Positions 1 through 11,803 of a stretch of DNA of 64,000 bases are shown one piece after another (position 1 is the first letter of the stretch; each line of letters begins with the position of its first letter). Source of the DNA: Amyelois transitella (lineage: Eukaryota > Arthropoda > Insecta > Lepidoptera > Pyralidae); assembly GCF_032362555.1 (NCBI RefSeq), contig NC_083507.1, forward strand, positions 871,001 through 935,000. The letters are read 5' to 3'. The notes below the pieces were generated by a model. The model searched no databases, was not told the origin of the DNA, and was given only the letters and a program-made list of their open reading frames with translations. Made by a program: the position numbers and the translations under genes.

Positions 1-118
1 CGAAATGATAATGATTAGAATAAGTGTACATAAGTAACTAATGTAAGAAGTAGAAAAAAAAAACACTTATTCATGTGATTATGTGGTTTTCCTACTTCTT
101 ACATCATTTGATGCAGCA

Positions 119-514
119 TGATTCAAAATTCAAAATTCAAAATTTTTATTCATTATTATAGGATACTATCATATCGCTTAATAATTGTCGTATGGTTTAA
201 CAACTTGGTTGACGTCAAATAAATTACTTAAAAACTAAGTTTACTGCCGCTTCCAAGGCGTCAGTGCAGAAGAAGCGGTAACAAACTGCACTGCAGCATT
301 TTCTTCAACAACGTCAACTTCACAATATTAAAATATACTTAGAATAGAATGTGGACGGGAGAATACATTGTTCAGATTTATATATTTATGAGATTTAATA
401 ATGAAAAAAGAAATATATATATATATATATATTTAATGGATTGCCAATTTTAAAAAGATTTATGTACAGAGTGTACTGAAATTTTGATTTAAGTTCAAAT
501 TAAACTACAATTAA
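119..514 (-). mobile_element. 3' UTR and (TTTTGAA)n tail of the Jockey-like LINE
   Basis: Continues downstream of the RT stop to a tail made of TTTTGAA repeats at 119-140. The same 3' sequence recurs at 33411-33780, 39652-39772, 30685-30740 and 51601-51712, defining the family. Confidence 0.85.
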
Positions 515-1830
515 TTACGAGGTTCCTGTGCCAAGCTCGAGCCAGATGTTTTTATCATTAAGGTAATCATCAGTCCTATAATAAGCCTTCTCACAAAGTA
601 CTTTCTTTACATACTCTTTGAATTTTCGGTTGGGCATATCAAGAACAGACTCCGGCAACCTATTATAAAATCGTATACAGTTCCCCATAAATGATTTACT
701 GACTTTGCTAAGCCTATGAAACGGCATGACTAATTTATATTTATTACGTAAATTTCTATCAGTTGTGGCACTAACTTTTTGAAAAAAAGAGGTATTTTTC
801 CTAACATACATTATAAGATCAAAAATGTACTGGGACGCTACTGTAGGTATGTTTATTTTCTTAAAGAGTTGTCTTAACGAGTCTCTTGGTCCTAAGCCGT
901 AAATTGCGCGAACGGCCCTTTTCTGAATTATAAAAATAGTTTGTATATCAGCCGCGCTACCCCATAAAAGTAAACCATAAGATAACAAGCTATGAAAATA
1001 GCTGAAATAAACAAGCCTAGCTGTAGCTACATCTGTCAATTGTCGGATCCTCCTAACAGCATAAGCGGCAGAGCTAAGTCTATTGGATAGTTTAGAAATA
1101 TGAGCACCCCACTGTAGCTTTGCATCAATTATAATTCCTAAAAACTTTGTATTTTCAACAAATTCTAATTTGTGGCCTTCCAGTATTATGTCAGTATTGG
1201 CCTGCCTTACGTTTGGAAGGGTAAATTTAATGCATTGGGTCTTATTAGCATTTAAAAGAAGATTGTTGGTTGAGAACATATTGTTGGGAATGGAAAATGT
1301 TATTGATTTTAAAATATTGTTGCATTTGATTAAGCATCATCTTCTCAAACACCTTGCTCAAAACTGGCAATATAGAAATAGGTCTATAATTGCCAAGGAC
1401 TGTTTTCTCCCCTTTTTAGAATAGAGGTATTAATTTGCTACATTTCATTAAATTTGGAAAAATACCCTCATCAATAGATAGATAGATAGATAGATCCATA
1501 GGGATATGGACGTGATCATCAATACATTCATTAAATATAAAAGCTAGAGCAGATGCAATAATATCTATGATTTGACTTATGATACTAACAGACATACCCC
1601 AATGGTCTTCAGACTTTTTAAAATTAAGTTGTTTGAACGCCTTTTAATATATTATCAGAGTTAACATATTTAAATTTAAAGACAGATTTGATGGGAGTTG
1701 TGTTATTATTAAGAAGGGTTTCAGCGCGCAATGGACAAGAGTCAACGTCAGAAGTTAGCTCCACAGGGATTTTTGCAAAGAAATTATCAAAAGCATTTAC
1801 TATGTCCTGAGTTTTAGAAATACTTTTGTT
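515..1830 (-). pseudogene. Jockey-like LINE reverse transcriptase, internally deleted
   Basis: The minus strand shows an N-terminal RT part around 1320-1830 (GNYRPISILPVLSKVFEKMM) and then a C-terminal part at 515-1279 (KFLGIIIDAKLQWGAHI, RQLTDVATARLVYFSYFHSL, SYGLLLWG). The palm domain with the YADD box is absent between them, so the copy is dead. A GATA microsatellite sits at 1475. Followed by its 3' UTR at 119-514. Confidence 0.85.
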
Positions 1831-2230
1831 ACCGATTGACTGGTAATTGTGTCCAAAATACTAGTTTATGAACAGGAATAATATTTTTCAATTTTTCAAT
1901 CAAGTTATCTTTTCGCTCTTGCTCGATACCTTTAGGAAATGATCTGAAAGATAGTGATACAGCTTTAGGATTTTTGAGATATTTATCATTCAGAAATCTC
2001 AATACTATTTCTTCTTCGTCAAAATTATTTTTATAAAATAAGTCAAATTCATTTCTTTTAAAATTAACTTGTACCATAGTTTTCAAATATGCTCTTGGAG
2101 AAGATTTTTGAATTCGTCGATCTGAAATATTGTTGGGCATATTTATGAATTGTTGAGCGGTTAGCGATTCTACAATGACTTTATTATTATTAATTGATGA
2201 TACTGCATCTACAAAGTCGTGATAGCGCAA
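1829..2230 (-). CDS. Unknown 133-aa reading frame beside the LINE
   Basis: Starts MRYHDFVDAVSSINNN and contains FKRNEFDLFYKNNFDEEEI, VSLSFRSFPKGIEQERKD and KLVFWTQLPV. It has no stop for 133 codons and a natural-looking composition. It ends exactly where the LINE RT similarity begins. No family is recognised. It may be LINE ORF sequence brought in by rearrangement, another transposon, or a host exon. Confidence 0.4.
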   Translation of the reverse strand: MRYHDFVDAVSSINNNKVIVESLTAQQFINMPNNISDRRIQKSSPRAYLKTMVQVNFKRNEFDLFYKNNFDEEEIVLRFLNDKYLKNPKAVSLSFRSFPKGIEQERKDNLIEKLKNIIPVHKLVFWTQLPVNR

Positions 2231-2418
2231 GCGACACTAAAATGACGGGTCGCGCGGGGTGGGGTGCCAGAGTGATTAGCGGGGATTTTGTATGGTATTG
2301 ATGCTAAGCGTTATTATAGTATTGTATTTGTAATTTTTATTTTACTTACGTCAATCGCTTTGGGCGGTTAACGTCTCAGAAAAAGTAATAATTTTATTTA
2401 TGGTTTTACTGGTCATAC

Positions 2419-2852
2419 GCTAAAAAGTCGTTAACTGATTTTAACGTTCATAAAGTGTTTTATTTTGGGAAAACGTTTTTATAGCTTAGTATATTTATTT
2501 GCAATTTAAACAGTAAACCTAACTGAATTGTAACTAAAGGATCTTTACGATTCTTTAATGTGGTAAAAAAGGATAATGTTATTATTGCAATGTAACTATA
2601 GCGATAATTTTGAAAGCATAACCACGTTAAGGTATAAAAGTGATTTTTTACTGAAGTATTGTTGGTTAACGTCTATAAAGCTATGTTCACTATTGTTTTT
2701 TTCTTCGCTTAACGATGTATTTGTGTTGGCTATTTTCAAAACTACAAGCGATAGAAAAATGTTTCTAAGACAGATCGATAGAGATTTTTTTCCTGTATAA
2801 AGTGGTATCAAAAACTCAAAATCGACCCCTTGAGGCTTAACGACTTTTTAGC
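2419..2852. mobile_element. Putative 434-bp MITE with 16-bp perfect terminal inverted repeats
   Basis: GCTAAAAAGTCGTTAA at 2419-2434 is exactly inverted at 2837-2852. The interior is AT-rich and carries further CGTTAA/TTAACG motifs. No clear target duplication was identified and no second copy is in the window. Confidence 0.5.
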
Positions 2853-2934
2853 TAACGGACGGCAGATAAGCATATACCTTAGTCTCTGAAAAAAATCTAT
2901 TCTATTCTTAAGAGATCAAGTGGTAATATTCTAT

Positions 2935-3400
2935 TTTCTATTGGCGCCGGGAACCACACGGCTGATATTATTCTACAAGCGATCACGGTAATAACAAAAT
3001 CTTGGCTACACCCAGCAGATTTATTTCGTCAATGCCTCGTCAAAGACACACAAAATATTACGTAAAATGTACCTATCGCTGACAGCGACCGTTTAACCGA
3101 CCACGTTGTAGGAAGTCATGTTGTTCCGGTGTTTTGGTAGGTCAAGAGTCTCCATTCATTGGCACCGTGTTATTTATTGACCAACTTACATATTTTAATT
3201 GATAATTAATGCATACTATTAAAGTTGAAATAGAATTGCGTTTTTGTTTGTACTGTGTTAAAAAACATTAAAAACTACTGTTTCGATTTTGATGATATTT
3301 GGGCACAAAGATAGGTATAACCTTCAAGGAAACATTGCCAAATTTTCCACTGCTAATTCTCAAGGGAGCGAATTCCCGCGGAAAATTATACAAAATAAAT
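2935..3400. other. SINE head fragment and unassigned AT-rich sequence
   Basis: About 2935-2972 matches the inverted head of the TATG-tailed SINE (GCGCCGGGAACCACACGG). Nothing further recognised. Confidence 0.5.
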
Positions 3401-3401
3401 A

Positions 3402-3560
3402 AAATGACGCCTCTTACCTGGAAAGGTAGGCAGAGTATATGTCTTTCCACTTGCTTACCACGATCCCTGCATACTTTTTCGCTTCATCCACAATCATGCA
3501 ATCGCAATCTCGTCGGTTAAGGGTATTCTTGACCTGACCTTTGGCCAAGATGACCTCTAT
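3402..3560 (-). mobile_element. RTE-like LINE 3' fragment
   Basis: Diverged copy of the common LINE 3' end (complement of the GKEA stop region, here CCTGGAAAGGTAGGCAGAG), followed by the Arg-rich C-terminus on the minus strand. Confidence 0.7.
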
Positions 3561-4180
3561 GTAATTCATTTAACGAATATAAAAATTAACAAAATGAAAA
3601 GTAAACCTTTTTTTTTGTTTCTTATTTATTTGTTTCATAATGAAAGAAAACTTTGAATTTTACGTTAAGAAAATAGGTTTAAAACTTTAATGTGAATTTG
3701 CAAAAATTGCATTGTTTGTTTGCAATTCAAATAAATATGTCAATTCATTTTACGTACATAAAATTGACATATACCTAATCCAATAAAATTTATGTTTTCC
3801 ACTTATTTAAACAAATCATCATAATGTACTATCTAAGTATATATAAAATAATGGAACGAATAAAATAATTTTCCTTGCAAAATTTCCTGTCCTATTTAAA
3901 TTACAATAATTTAGTAATAGCCGTCTAAATTATTGTATGAAAGTTGTGCGAACCGGTCGGCAGTGGGTCAAAACTAGACTGAGATGGAAATATACATTTG
4001 TTGAGAGTGCGAAAGAGATGGCCTGTGAACATAACAGTTACGTAAGGTTTGATTCTTGCGAATTTTAATACCTAGTGGTGAAATGTGATCTCTTACGACA
4101 CTTAGCCTGAATTATGAAAGTCTAAAAGGAGATAGAATACTCTTATTATAAACATAATTATTGCACATAAAATTATAACA
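3561..4180. other. AT-rich sequence, nothing recognised
   Basis: Low-complexity AT-rich sequence without a convincing reading frame or known repeat. Confidence 0.5.
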
Positions 4181-4181
4181 T

Positions 4182-4462
4182 ACTAGCTGCGCCCGCGACT
4201 TCGTCTGCGTGGAATAGTTATTTTGGGCATCACTGAAGCCCTCAAGAATGAATATTGTTTTTTACATATTCCCTTATTTCTTTGCTTTTTATAGTTGCAG
4301 CGTGATGTTATATATACATATATATATATTTATATAAGCCTTCCTCAATAAATGGTTTATTCAACACAAAAAGAATTTTTAATTCGAACCAGTAGTTCCT
4401 GAGATTAGCGCGTTCAAACAAACAAACAAACAAACTCTTCAGCTTTATAATATTAGTATAGA
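4182..4462 (-). mobile_element. Helitron-like non-autonomous element, family H1
   Basis: Inverted order: ACTAGCTG...CCCGCGACTTCGTC at the left and ...CTTCAGCTTTATAATATTAG at the right. This corresponds to TC...CTAG ends inserted in A/T, the lepidopteran helitron-like pattern. Confidence 0.75.
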
Positions 4463-5685
4463 TCTAGCGGTAACCCGCAGTATCGCCCGCGTGAGTTTAT
4501 CGAAATCGCACAATAAGCGACGAATTTATCGCCACCCACAAAAGAATACCTACAAGTTTTTGTAAACGCCACGTAAGCTTTATATTCGTTTTTACGCGGA
4601 CAAAAAGTACCTTATGTCAAGCAACACTTTATTGCTACGGCATATTGTTTTAATTGTCCATAATGGCTGGTGACCGCAATCAGACAGGTTCCGCCGAATG
4701 AAGTCAGGTCAGGTCAGGTCAGGTAATCACCGTGACAGATGAAAATCATGCAATTGACCTGCGAGATAATTTTATGGATGTTTATGTGAAAAGTTCAATT
4801 ATAGATACCGAAATTTGTTTCTTTTTTATTTTTAATAATGAAAAGTTAAATTATAGGTTCTGAAATTAGGTTTTTTTTTTAATTACAATCAAAATTAGAA
4901 TTGACTTAATAGCCAGCTTTTTTCTGTTACTTCGTATGAATTCGTTAAGGATCCGATTTCAACTATAAAAAAATTAAATAATTATATAATACTTAAATGT
5001 CATGTAAAAAAAAAAAATTTAACATCATTAGTTTGGTTTAGTAGTTTTGGCGGGAAAACAAAAACACCACACAGTTACATTTATAATATCAGTATGGTTT
5101 ACGAGTTATTATAAAAAAAGACAGTCGATGCGCGAATCCTACTCGCATTTGTCTTTAAATTTTCTACAATAAAACAAGGGCCGTCTGCATGGTTGCCAGA
5201 TGATACCGACTGTACCGAGACAGTAGTAGCGACACGGTGCAAAGACCCCATCCTTAATACTCACTTTCACCTTGTGGTTTATGGGATTAACGTGCTCTTC
5301 ATCTTTTTTAAGAGTCCCATAGACAAAACGGAAACCTTTTTGCCTTTAACTCTATGGTTTCGTCATAGAAATAGTTTCGCTTGTATACCTAGGAAATATG
5401 CTGAAATAATTAAAATATTTGAGCTGGAATAAAAGATGATGATTACTCTGTCATGATATTTTTTTTATTTATTCTTTTTTTTTTAGTATATTTAAACACT
5501 TTGTGGTTTTTTAAGAAAGGAGTTTGTAACACCTGTGTACATTGAATTGTACAAATAAATCTTTCATTCATTCATTCATTCAAATCTAATTATAATAATA
5601 TCGTGTAAGTACCTCGTTCTATTATCTATGATTAGTCAGTAGAAGTAAAAAAAAATTACAATATCCATAAAAAATCAATGACTCT
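4463..5685. other. AT-rich intergenic sequence
   Basis: Holds a short AGGTC tandem repeat at about 4707-4726 and an ATTC microsatellite at about 5563-5582. A 79-codon frame at 5193-5432 shows no recognisable motif. Confidence 0.4.
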
Positions 5686-5689
5686 ACAA

Positions 5690-6200
5690 ACATGTAATCA
5701 CGTAATGTCCCTTGCGAGGTAGACAGAGGCAAAGGCCTTGAAAAGACTGAAAGACCACGTGATCAGCTGTGATGGAATTGCGATTCAAATCATTGATAGC
5801 CCGTCACCTACAAGAAGAATCTCAAGTTTACTAGCCTTTCCCATTCTCGCCTTTTACGACATCTACGAGAAAGATATGTGTCCTATTCTTAAATGCCGAG
5901 AATCACAATATTAATTACTCTAAGTGTATTTCATACGTTTTTTATACATACATATGGTCACGTCTATATCTCTTGCGGGGTAGACAGAGCCCACAGTCTT
6001 GAAAGGACTGAATGGCCACGTTCAGCTATTTAGCTTAATGATGGATTTGAGATTCAAATAGTGACAAGTTGCTAACCCATCGCCTAAAAAAGAATCCCAA
6101 GTTTGTAAGCCTATCCCTTAGTCGCCTTTTACGACATCCATGGGAAAGAGATGGAGCGGTCCTATTCTTTTTGTATTAGTGCCAGGAACCACACGGCACA
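5690..6200 (-). mobile_element. Two TATG-tailed SINE copies in tandem
   Basis: A diverged copy at 5690-5893 and a nearly full copy at 5945-6200. Hallmarks on the minus strand: head GTGCCGTGTGGTTCC, box TTTACGACATC (complement), tail TATAGACGTGACCATATG. Confidence 0.85.
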
Positions 6201-6501
6201 CGTTTTATTTTTTTCTATACATTAGTAAATTTTTATTCGTCCGATCTCAATCTGGCTGATAAGAAAGAGGAGGTCTAATATGGCGCACGCAAGCTAAAAC
6301 AATGTCTAAAATTGTAAGAAGATATAGGTTTTTTTCCACAAAACATGACCAGGAAATAGTCTCGCAAAGAGTCACAATAGCTTATTAGTGTGTTCCCGAC
6401 ATAACCACAGTACTTAATAAAGCATTGTAGAAAGTAAAGCCGTTTCCAAACGCCTCTGTAAATGGACGTTGCCTTTATCATGGGTACAGTCAACTGCATA
6501 T

Positions 6502-6905
6502 ACATACATACAACACAATCACTTCTATATCCCCTGCGGGGTAGACAGAGCCAGCAGTCTTGAAAAAAAACTGATAGGCCACGTTCAACTGTTTGGCTTA
6601 ATGATAGAATTGAGATTCAAATAGTGACAGGTTGCTAGCCCGTTTTCTTTTTTTTTTCCTCCGAATGGGAAATCCTTTTAACAGACTGCCTCCCGGGTCT
6701 TCACCCGGGAGAGTGTGGGCATCTAATGTGCCAGCCTACCCACTAAAACCCCTCTGGTGCGCCCTTTTCGCCATTTTGAGCAGCTAGCTCGTCGCCTAAA
6801 AGAAAAATCTCAAGTTTATAAGCCACCAATAGAAAAAGAATAGGACCACTCCATCTCGTTCCTATAGATGTCGTAAAAAGCGGAAAAAAAGTAAAAAGGT
6901 AAAGG
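6502..6905 (-). mobile_element. SINE copy interrupted by a 140-bp insertion, then an inverted piece
   Basis: The 3' half is at 6502-6642 and the remainder at 6783-6835. A + oriented head fragment runs at about 6819-6905. The inserted block at 6643-6782 is listed separately. Confidence 0.75.
6643..6782. mobile_element. 140-bp insertion with 9-bp target duplication
   Basis: Flanked by GCTAGCCCG and GCTAGCTCG (8 of 9 match), both from the host SINE. It begins with a T-rich run and carries a strong hairpin, CCCGGG-TCTTCA-CCCGGG. T-run at one end plus target duplication suggests a retroposed RNA in minus orientation; its source is not recognised. Confidence 0.6.
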
Positions 6906-7340
6906 CTTATAAACTTAGGATTCTATAATTCTATTAAAGCAAATAAATATTCTATTCTATTCTTTTAGGCAATGGGCTAGTTCTCTATCAACCCCGTTAG
7001 GGATAGGGAAGTGATATGTGACGTAAAAACTTAATAATAAATAACAATATCAATGATTCTTTCTAACGAACTTTAGATAATTCATTACAACTTTTATTTT
7101 TATATCAAAGGGTCTTCGTTATCGAATTCCGTATAATAAGCTAAGGAATGCTGTCCGTCCTTTTATTGGTCCAAGGGTAGGTCAATGACCCTGATCTGGA
7201 CAGGAATTTAGAAACTAACCTGTATTAAAAAAAATACAATGCTATAGATAAAAATTAGATAACATCTAAATACCTGTTTGAATGATAACAATTCTTAACT
7301 CGACTATAGAAGTAATATTATGTAGATGTACAGTTATACA

Positions 7341-7553
7341 TAAATATACTCACGACTATATCTCTTGCGGGGTGGACAGAGACAACAGTTTTGAAAAGAC
7401 TGATAGGCCACATTGAACTGTTAGGGTTAATGATAGAATTGAGATTCTAATAATGACAGGACATAATAATCTCAAGTTATTTCTTACTCACCTTTAATGA
7501 GATACCTGAGTGGTCCTATTCTTTTTCTATTGGTGCCGGGCACCACACGGCAC
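7341..7553 (-). mobile_element. TATG-tailed SINE copy
   Basis: Diverged, with head GGTGCCGGGCACCACACGGC (complement) and a body deletion. Confidence 0.8.
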
Positions 7554-7604
7554 GGCGTATACAATAATAAGAAATAGGTCATCTTATCTTATAAGTACGA
7601 ATTT

Positions 7605-7815
7605 GACGGCCACTGTGGCGCAGCGGTAGAAGGCTTGTGTGTGACACCAGAGGTCCCGGGTTCGAATCCCGGCCAGGGCATGATGAGAAAATAACTTTTT
7701 CTGATTGACCTGGGTCTTGGATGTAATTATTATAGAATATTGTATCGTTGAGTTAGTATCTCGTTACTCAAGTCTCGAACTTACTTCGAGGCTAACTCAA
7801 TCAGTGTAATTTGTA
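7605..7815 (+). mobile_element. tRNA-derived SINE (family T1), full length
   Basis: The head has A-box-like TGGCGCAGCGGTAGAAGG and B-box GGTTCGAATCCCGG. The body follows with GACCTGGGTCTTGGATGT and a 3' part ending CTAACTCAATCAGTGTAATT. Confidence 0.88.
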
Positions 7816-7999
7816 CAAAAAAAATTAAATAAGATTATGCCTCGTGTAATTATCTTAATTACCATCTCCTGGATTGGGGATTTATGTGAAATAATAGACC
7901 AGGATGGAAAAGGCTTGTCACTATACGAATCCCAATTACATCAGTACTCGAGACCTTTGGCTCTATCTACACTGTGACGTATATTAATATATATATAAA

Positions 8000-8206
8000 A
8001 CTAGAGGCCGCCCGCGACTTCGTCCGCATGGAAACCCTATCAATCCCGCGGGAACTCTGGGATAAAAAGTAGCCTATGTGTTATTCTGGGTCTTCAGCTA
8101 CCTACATACCAAATTTCATGGTAATCGGTTCAGTAGTTTTTGCGTGAAAGAGTAACAAACATCCATACATCCATACAAACTTTCGCCTTTATAATAGTAG
8201 TAGGAT
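8000..8206 (-). mobile_element. Helitron-like element, family H2
   Basis: Left end CTAGAGGCCGCCCGCGACTT, right end CTTTATAATAGTAGTAGGA. Nearly identical to copies at 9306 and 50714, so young. Confidence 0.8.
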
Positions 8207-8559
8207 TAATATTGTTTCTATGAGATATATGCATACACTACCTATTTATTTATTTATTTAAAACTTTATAGCACAAAAAACAAATGTACAAAAGGCGGAC
8301 TTATGCCGTTTGGCATTCTCTACCAGTCAACCAGCTGACCGAACAGTAAAAACTATGTTATATTATATGTTTTAACCGATTACGTAAACAATGTAAATGT
8401 TACTATCGTTGCGGTTTACGATTATAAAAAAAAACCCGTAGAAAGTCAGATGTGAACTGGTGCGAGTTCAATTATTATTGTACGTCGTACGAGCAAGAAG
8501 TGCGAGAAATGATTTCATCAGAGTCGGTCAAGTGGTGGTATTAAAAATATTCATTGTGC

Positions 8560-8690
8560 CGTGTGGTTTCTGGCACTTTAGAATATTTGCTCGATGTTGT
8601 ATAAAGCGACTATTAGTAACCTGCACATTCAGGAAACTGGATAGGTAACCCATTATTAACCCAATATGTAGGTTGGGAGTAAACAGACAA
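8560..8690 (+). mobile_element. Fragments of two SINE families
   Basis: SINE head GTGCCGTGTGG at about 8561 joined to a piece (CCTGCACATTCAGGAAACTGG region) that matches the tRNA-SINE at 45763-46080. Confidence 0.55.
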
Positions 8691-9076
8691 AAATCTTTTC
8701 AAATTACGATAAAAAAAACTTGCTTTTCCTAACTAGAGTAAAAGCTAGGCCTAAATGAATGTAAATAGAATGTAATGTAAACAATGGTAGCTAGCGCGTG
8801 CCAGAGAAAGTGTCGTACGTAGGCGCGCAAGCGAGAGGCGCAAGCGAGCGGGGCTTTGGGTCAAGTTCAGTATCATTTTTGACCTCGGATCCTTTCCCTT
8901 ACTCTTCTCCCTCCTGTCGTTAATTCCGGTTACATTCACTCACATCGAATTCACCAGCTTTTACCGAAAATTGTTTCTCCTTTGGACTGATGATCGACAT
9001 GATGATTCGCTTTTGAGTAATTTCAGTCATCTCCGGGTGAAAATCGCTCTATTGACTTATTTATTCGTATTCACAA

Positions 9077-9163
9077 ACATACATATAGCCACGTCTTTGT
9101 CCCTTGCGGGGTAGACAGAGCCAACAGTCTTGAAAAGACTGATAGGCCACATTCAGCGGTTGG
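9077..9163 (-). mobile_element. TATG-tailed SINE 3' fragment
   Basis: The tail half only, ending at the CAGCGGTTGG junction. Confidence 0.75.
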
Positions 9164-9305
9164 TATGCCCAACCGCTGAATAATAAAAAAACGCTACAAC
9201 CTGTAATTTTGGCCATACGTCAAAAGTCAACATGACATTCCGGGCGATGCGCTATGCCATCATGAGTTTCAGTGTAGTGATGTGAACAGTGAAACTATTT
9301 ATTAC

Positions 9306-9503
9306 TAGAGGCCGCCCGCGACTTCGTCCGCATGGAAACCCTATCAATCCCGCGGGAACTCTGAGATAAAAAGTAGCCTATGTGTTATTCTGGGTCTTCA
9401 GCTACCTACATACCAAATTTCATGGTAATCGGTTCAGTAGTTTTTGCGTGAAAGAGTAACAAACATCCATACAAACTTTCGCCTTTATAATAGTAGTAGG
9501 ATA
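9306..9503 (-). mobile_element. Helitron-like element, family H2
   Basis: Same ends and near-identical body as 8000-8206. Confidence 0.8.
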
Positions 9504-9615
9504 GATAATATTTTTAACAATAACAAATACGTTTGCTATACAGCTGCAAAAGGTCGCTATGTCATATCAATCAATCAATCATTATGTTTTTATTTTTGAA
9601 AACAGGTTACAATGG

Positions 9616-10045
9616 CGTGCCGTGTGGTTTCCGGCACCAGTAATAAAAAGAATAGTCTTATTCCCGATGTCGTAAAATGCGACTAACAACCTGTCCGAAT
9701 TTTAATCTCAATTCGATCATTAAGCCAAACAGCTGAACTTGACCTATCAGTCTTCTCAAGACTAGGCTGTCTATCCCGCAAGGAATATAGACGTGCTTAT
9801 ATAAATGATGCTCTAATAAAATGATAATCTAAAAATCTAATAAATCTAAGCTGCTTTGTCAGGATTGATACATAAATAATCACGTTTCTATCCCATTCGA
9901 GGTAGACAGAGTCAACCAAACATTTAATCATAGATAGTGTGGCGACTAAAGAGTTTTACTTTAGCTAGCCTATCGCCTATATGAAGAATCGCAAGTTTAT
10001 AAGTCCCTTACTTGCCTTTTACAACGTCCATAGGAAAGCCATTAG
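9616..10045. mobile_element. Two diverged SINE copies in opposite orientation
   Basis: + copy at 9616-9803 and - fragment at about 9878-10045; both carry the TCAGTC..GACTG stem region or its remnants. Confidence 0.7.
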
Positions 10046-10187
10046 AGTTAGTTAGCCAACTGACCCAAAGACCTAGTACTCGCTAGATGCATATCAATGC
10101 ATGTCATCACACTGTGATCGTTGCAACAGATTCCTTTTCGTTGGCGGTTTGTGTGATTGGAGAAAAGCGGGAGCTATCTATACTAAT

Positions 10188-10449
10188 ACTAGCTGTGCCC
10201 GCGACTCCGTCCGCGTGGAATAGTTATTTTAGGCATCATTAAAAGGGTGAATAATTTTCCCCGCTTTTTTCCACATTTTCCATTATTTCTTCGCTCCCAA
10301 TAGTTGCAGCGTGATGTTATATACCCTAAAGCCTTCCTCGATAAATGGTCTATTCGACGCAAATAGAATTTTTCAATTCGAACCACTAGTTCCTGAGATT
10401 AGCGCGTTCAAACAAACAAACAAACTCTTCAGCTTTATAATACTAGTAT
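10188..10449 (-). mobile_element. Helitron-like element, family H1
   Basis: ACTAGCTGTGCCCGCGACTC at the left and TTCAGCTTTATAATACTAGT at the right. Confidence 0.75.
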
Positions 10450-10812
10450 CTATACTATACGAGTATATTTCTAAATATCATTAATTTTTACTATACTCTG
10501 TTTAGTTTATTTCCTTATTTCAGTATATTTTTTCCGCTTACCGTAGGCTATCAAACCCTAGCCTCCAATTCGTTATATGCAGATAATATTCGCAACGATC
10601 TGCGCGCGCGCATTAGAAGTGCGCCTAATGATGCATCCAGGATTTCAATCACGTTTCAAGGTCGTCGTTCTTATTACTGCCATTAGGCAACCGATTTGAC
10701 TGGATTCAACTGTCATCAGTCGCTGTTCACTATTACTGGACAAAGAAGCTAGTACTCATATATGTAGATATTATTTTTATTATGAAGGTTTATTTTTATG
10801 ACGCTACGTTTT

Positions 10813-11020
10813 AGTACGCTTGTCTGTGACACCGGAGGTCCCGGGTTCGAATCCCGGCCAGGGCATGATGAGAAAAGAACTTTTTCCGATTGACCTGGGT
10901 CTTGGATGTTTATCTATATAAGTATTTATTATAAAATATAGTATCGTTGAGTTAGTATCTCGTAACACAAGTCTCGAACTTACTTCGAGGCTAACTCAAT
11001 CTGTGTAATTTGTCCCGTAT
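10813..11020 (+). mobile_element. tRNA-derived SINE T1, head truncated
   Basis: Begins within the tRNA-like head (GTACGCTTGTCTGTGACACC), keeps the B box and full 3' part. Confidence 0.85.
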
Positions 11021-11439
11021 TTATTTATTATTTATTTTATTTATTATTTTTGTAAAACATCAACAACCTCTAAATATATGAAATAAGTAGCACTTTTGTA
11101 CTAGAATTACGGTATTAAATGCTCTTGTATATAATTTTGTGTACATGAAAAAATAAATAACCTCGGAAGACTAGGTACCTATTATTAAAATGACAATATT
11201 TAACAAACACCTAGTAGAACAAATGATCAAAGTTGACGGCTATCTATGTCTACTTATTACCCTTGTAAGTAATTTCTACAATAGTAATATAAAAAAAATA
11301 CACGTATGTACAATTGTACATATGTATGTTTCAGAATTATTTGTGGCACTAGAAATAAAAATATTAATAATTTTTTTCAAAAAAGGATACAAGGTATAGC
11401 TTATTGATGTCAACATAACTTATGTCTAATCACATCAAT

Positions 11440-11560
11440 TACCTCTTCCAAAGCGCATGCGTAGAAGAAGTGGCGGAACAAACCACACTGCAGCATTTTC
11501 ACCGGACTTTAAATCTAAATCGTGGACGAACTTTATCCCCGACTCACGACTTGTATTCCG
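11440..11560 (-). mobile_element. Jockey-like LINE 3' UTR fragment
   Basis: CTTCCAAAGCGCATGCGTAG and GCAGCATTTTC match the 3' UTR of the LINE at 119-514. Confidence 0.6.
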
Positions 11561-11674
11561 AATCACGGAGAGGCTCCCTCTTGATTTTACTTTTATTTTC
11601 TATTATTTTAAAAAGGCTTTCATCACTCGATTTAATATTAAGTGTACCTACTTGAAATCGCCAAACTTAGTCGA

Positions 11675-11803
11675 GGGTAGGCGATGGGCTAGCAACCTTT
11701 CACTAGGTATTTGAATCTCAGTTCCATCATAAAGCTGTTTATGACCTCTCAGTCTTTTAAGACTGTTGGCTCTGTCTCCCTCATGAGGGATATGGACGTG
11801 ACT
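11675..11803 (+). mobile_element. TATG-tailed SINE 3' half
   Basis: GGCGATGGGCTAGCAACCT through TATGGACGTGA. Confidence 0.75.

Noticed and set aside
7605..7680. tRNA genes at the GGTTCGAATCCCGG heads (also 10813, 19860, 28300, 51890, 52035, 53960)
   Set aside because: They lack pairing acceptor stems and continue into a shared SINE body; only 59548-59620 folds as a tRNA.
8751..8939. GC-rich patch as first exon of gene A
   Set aside because: No signal peptide, no NRF motif and no donor in phase 1.
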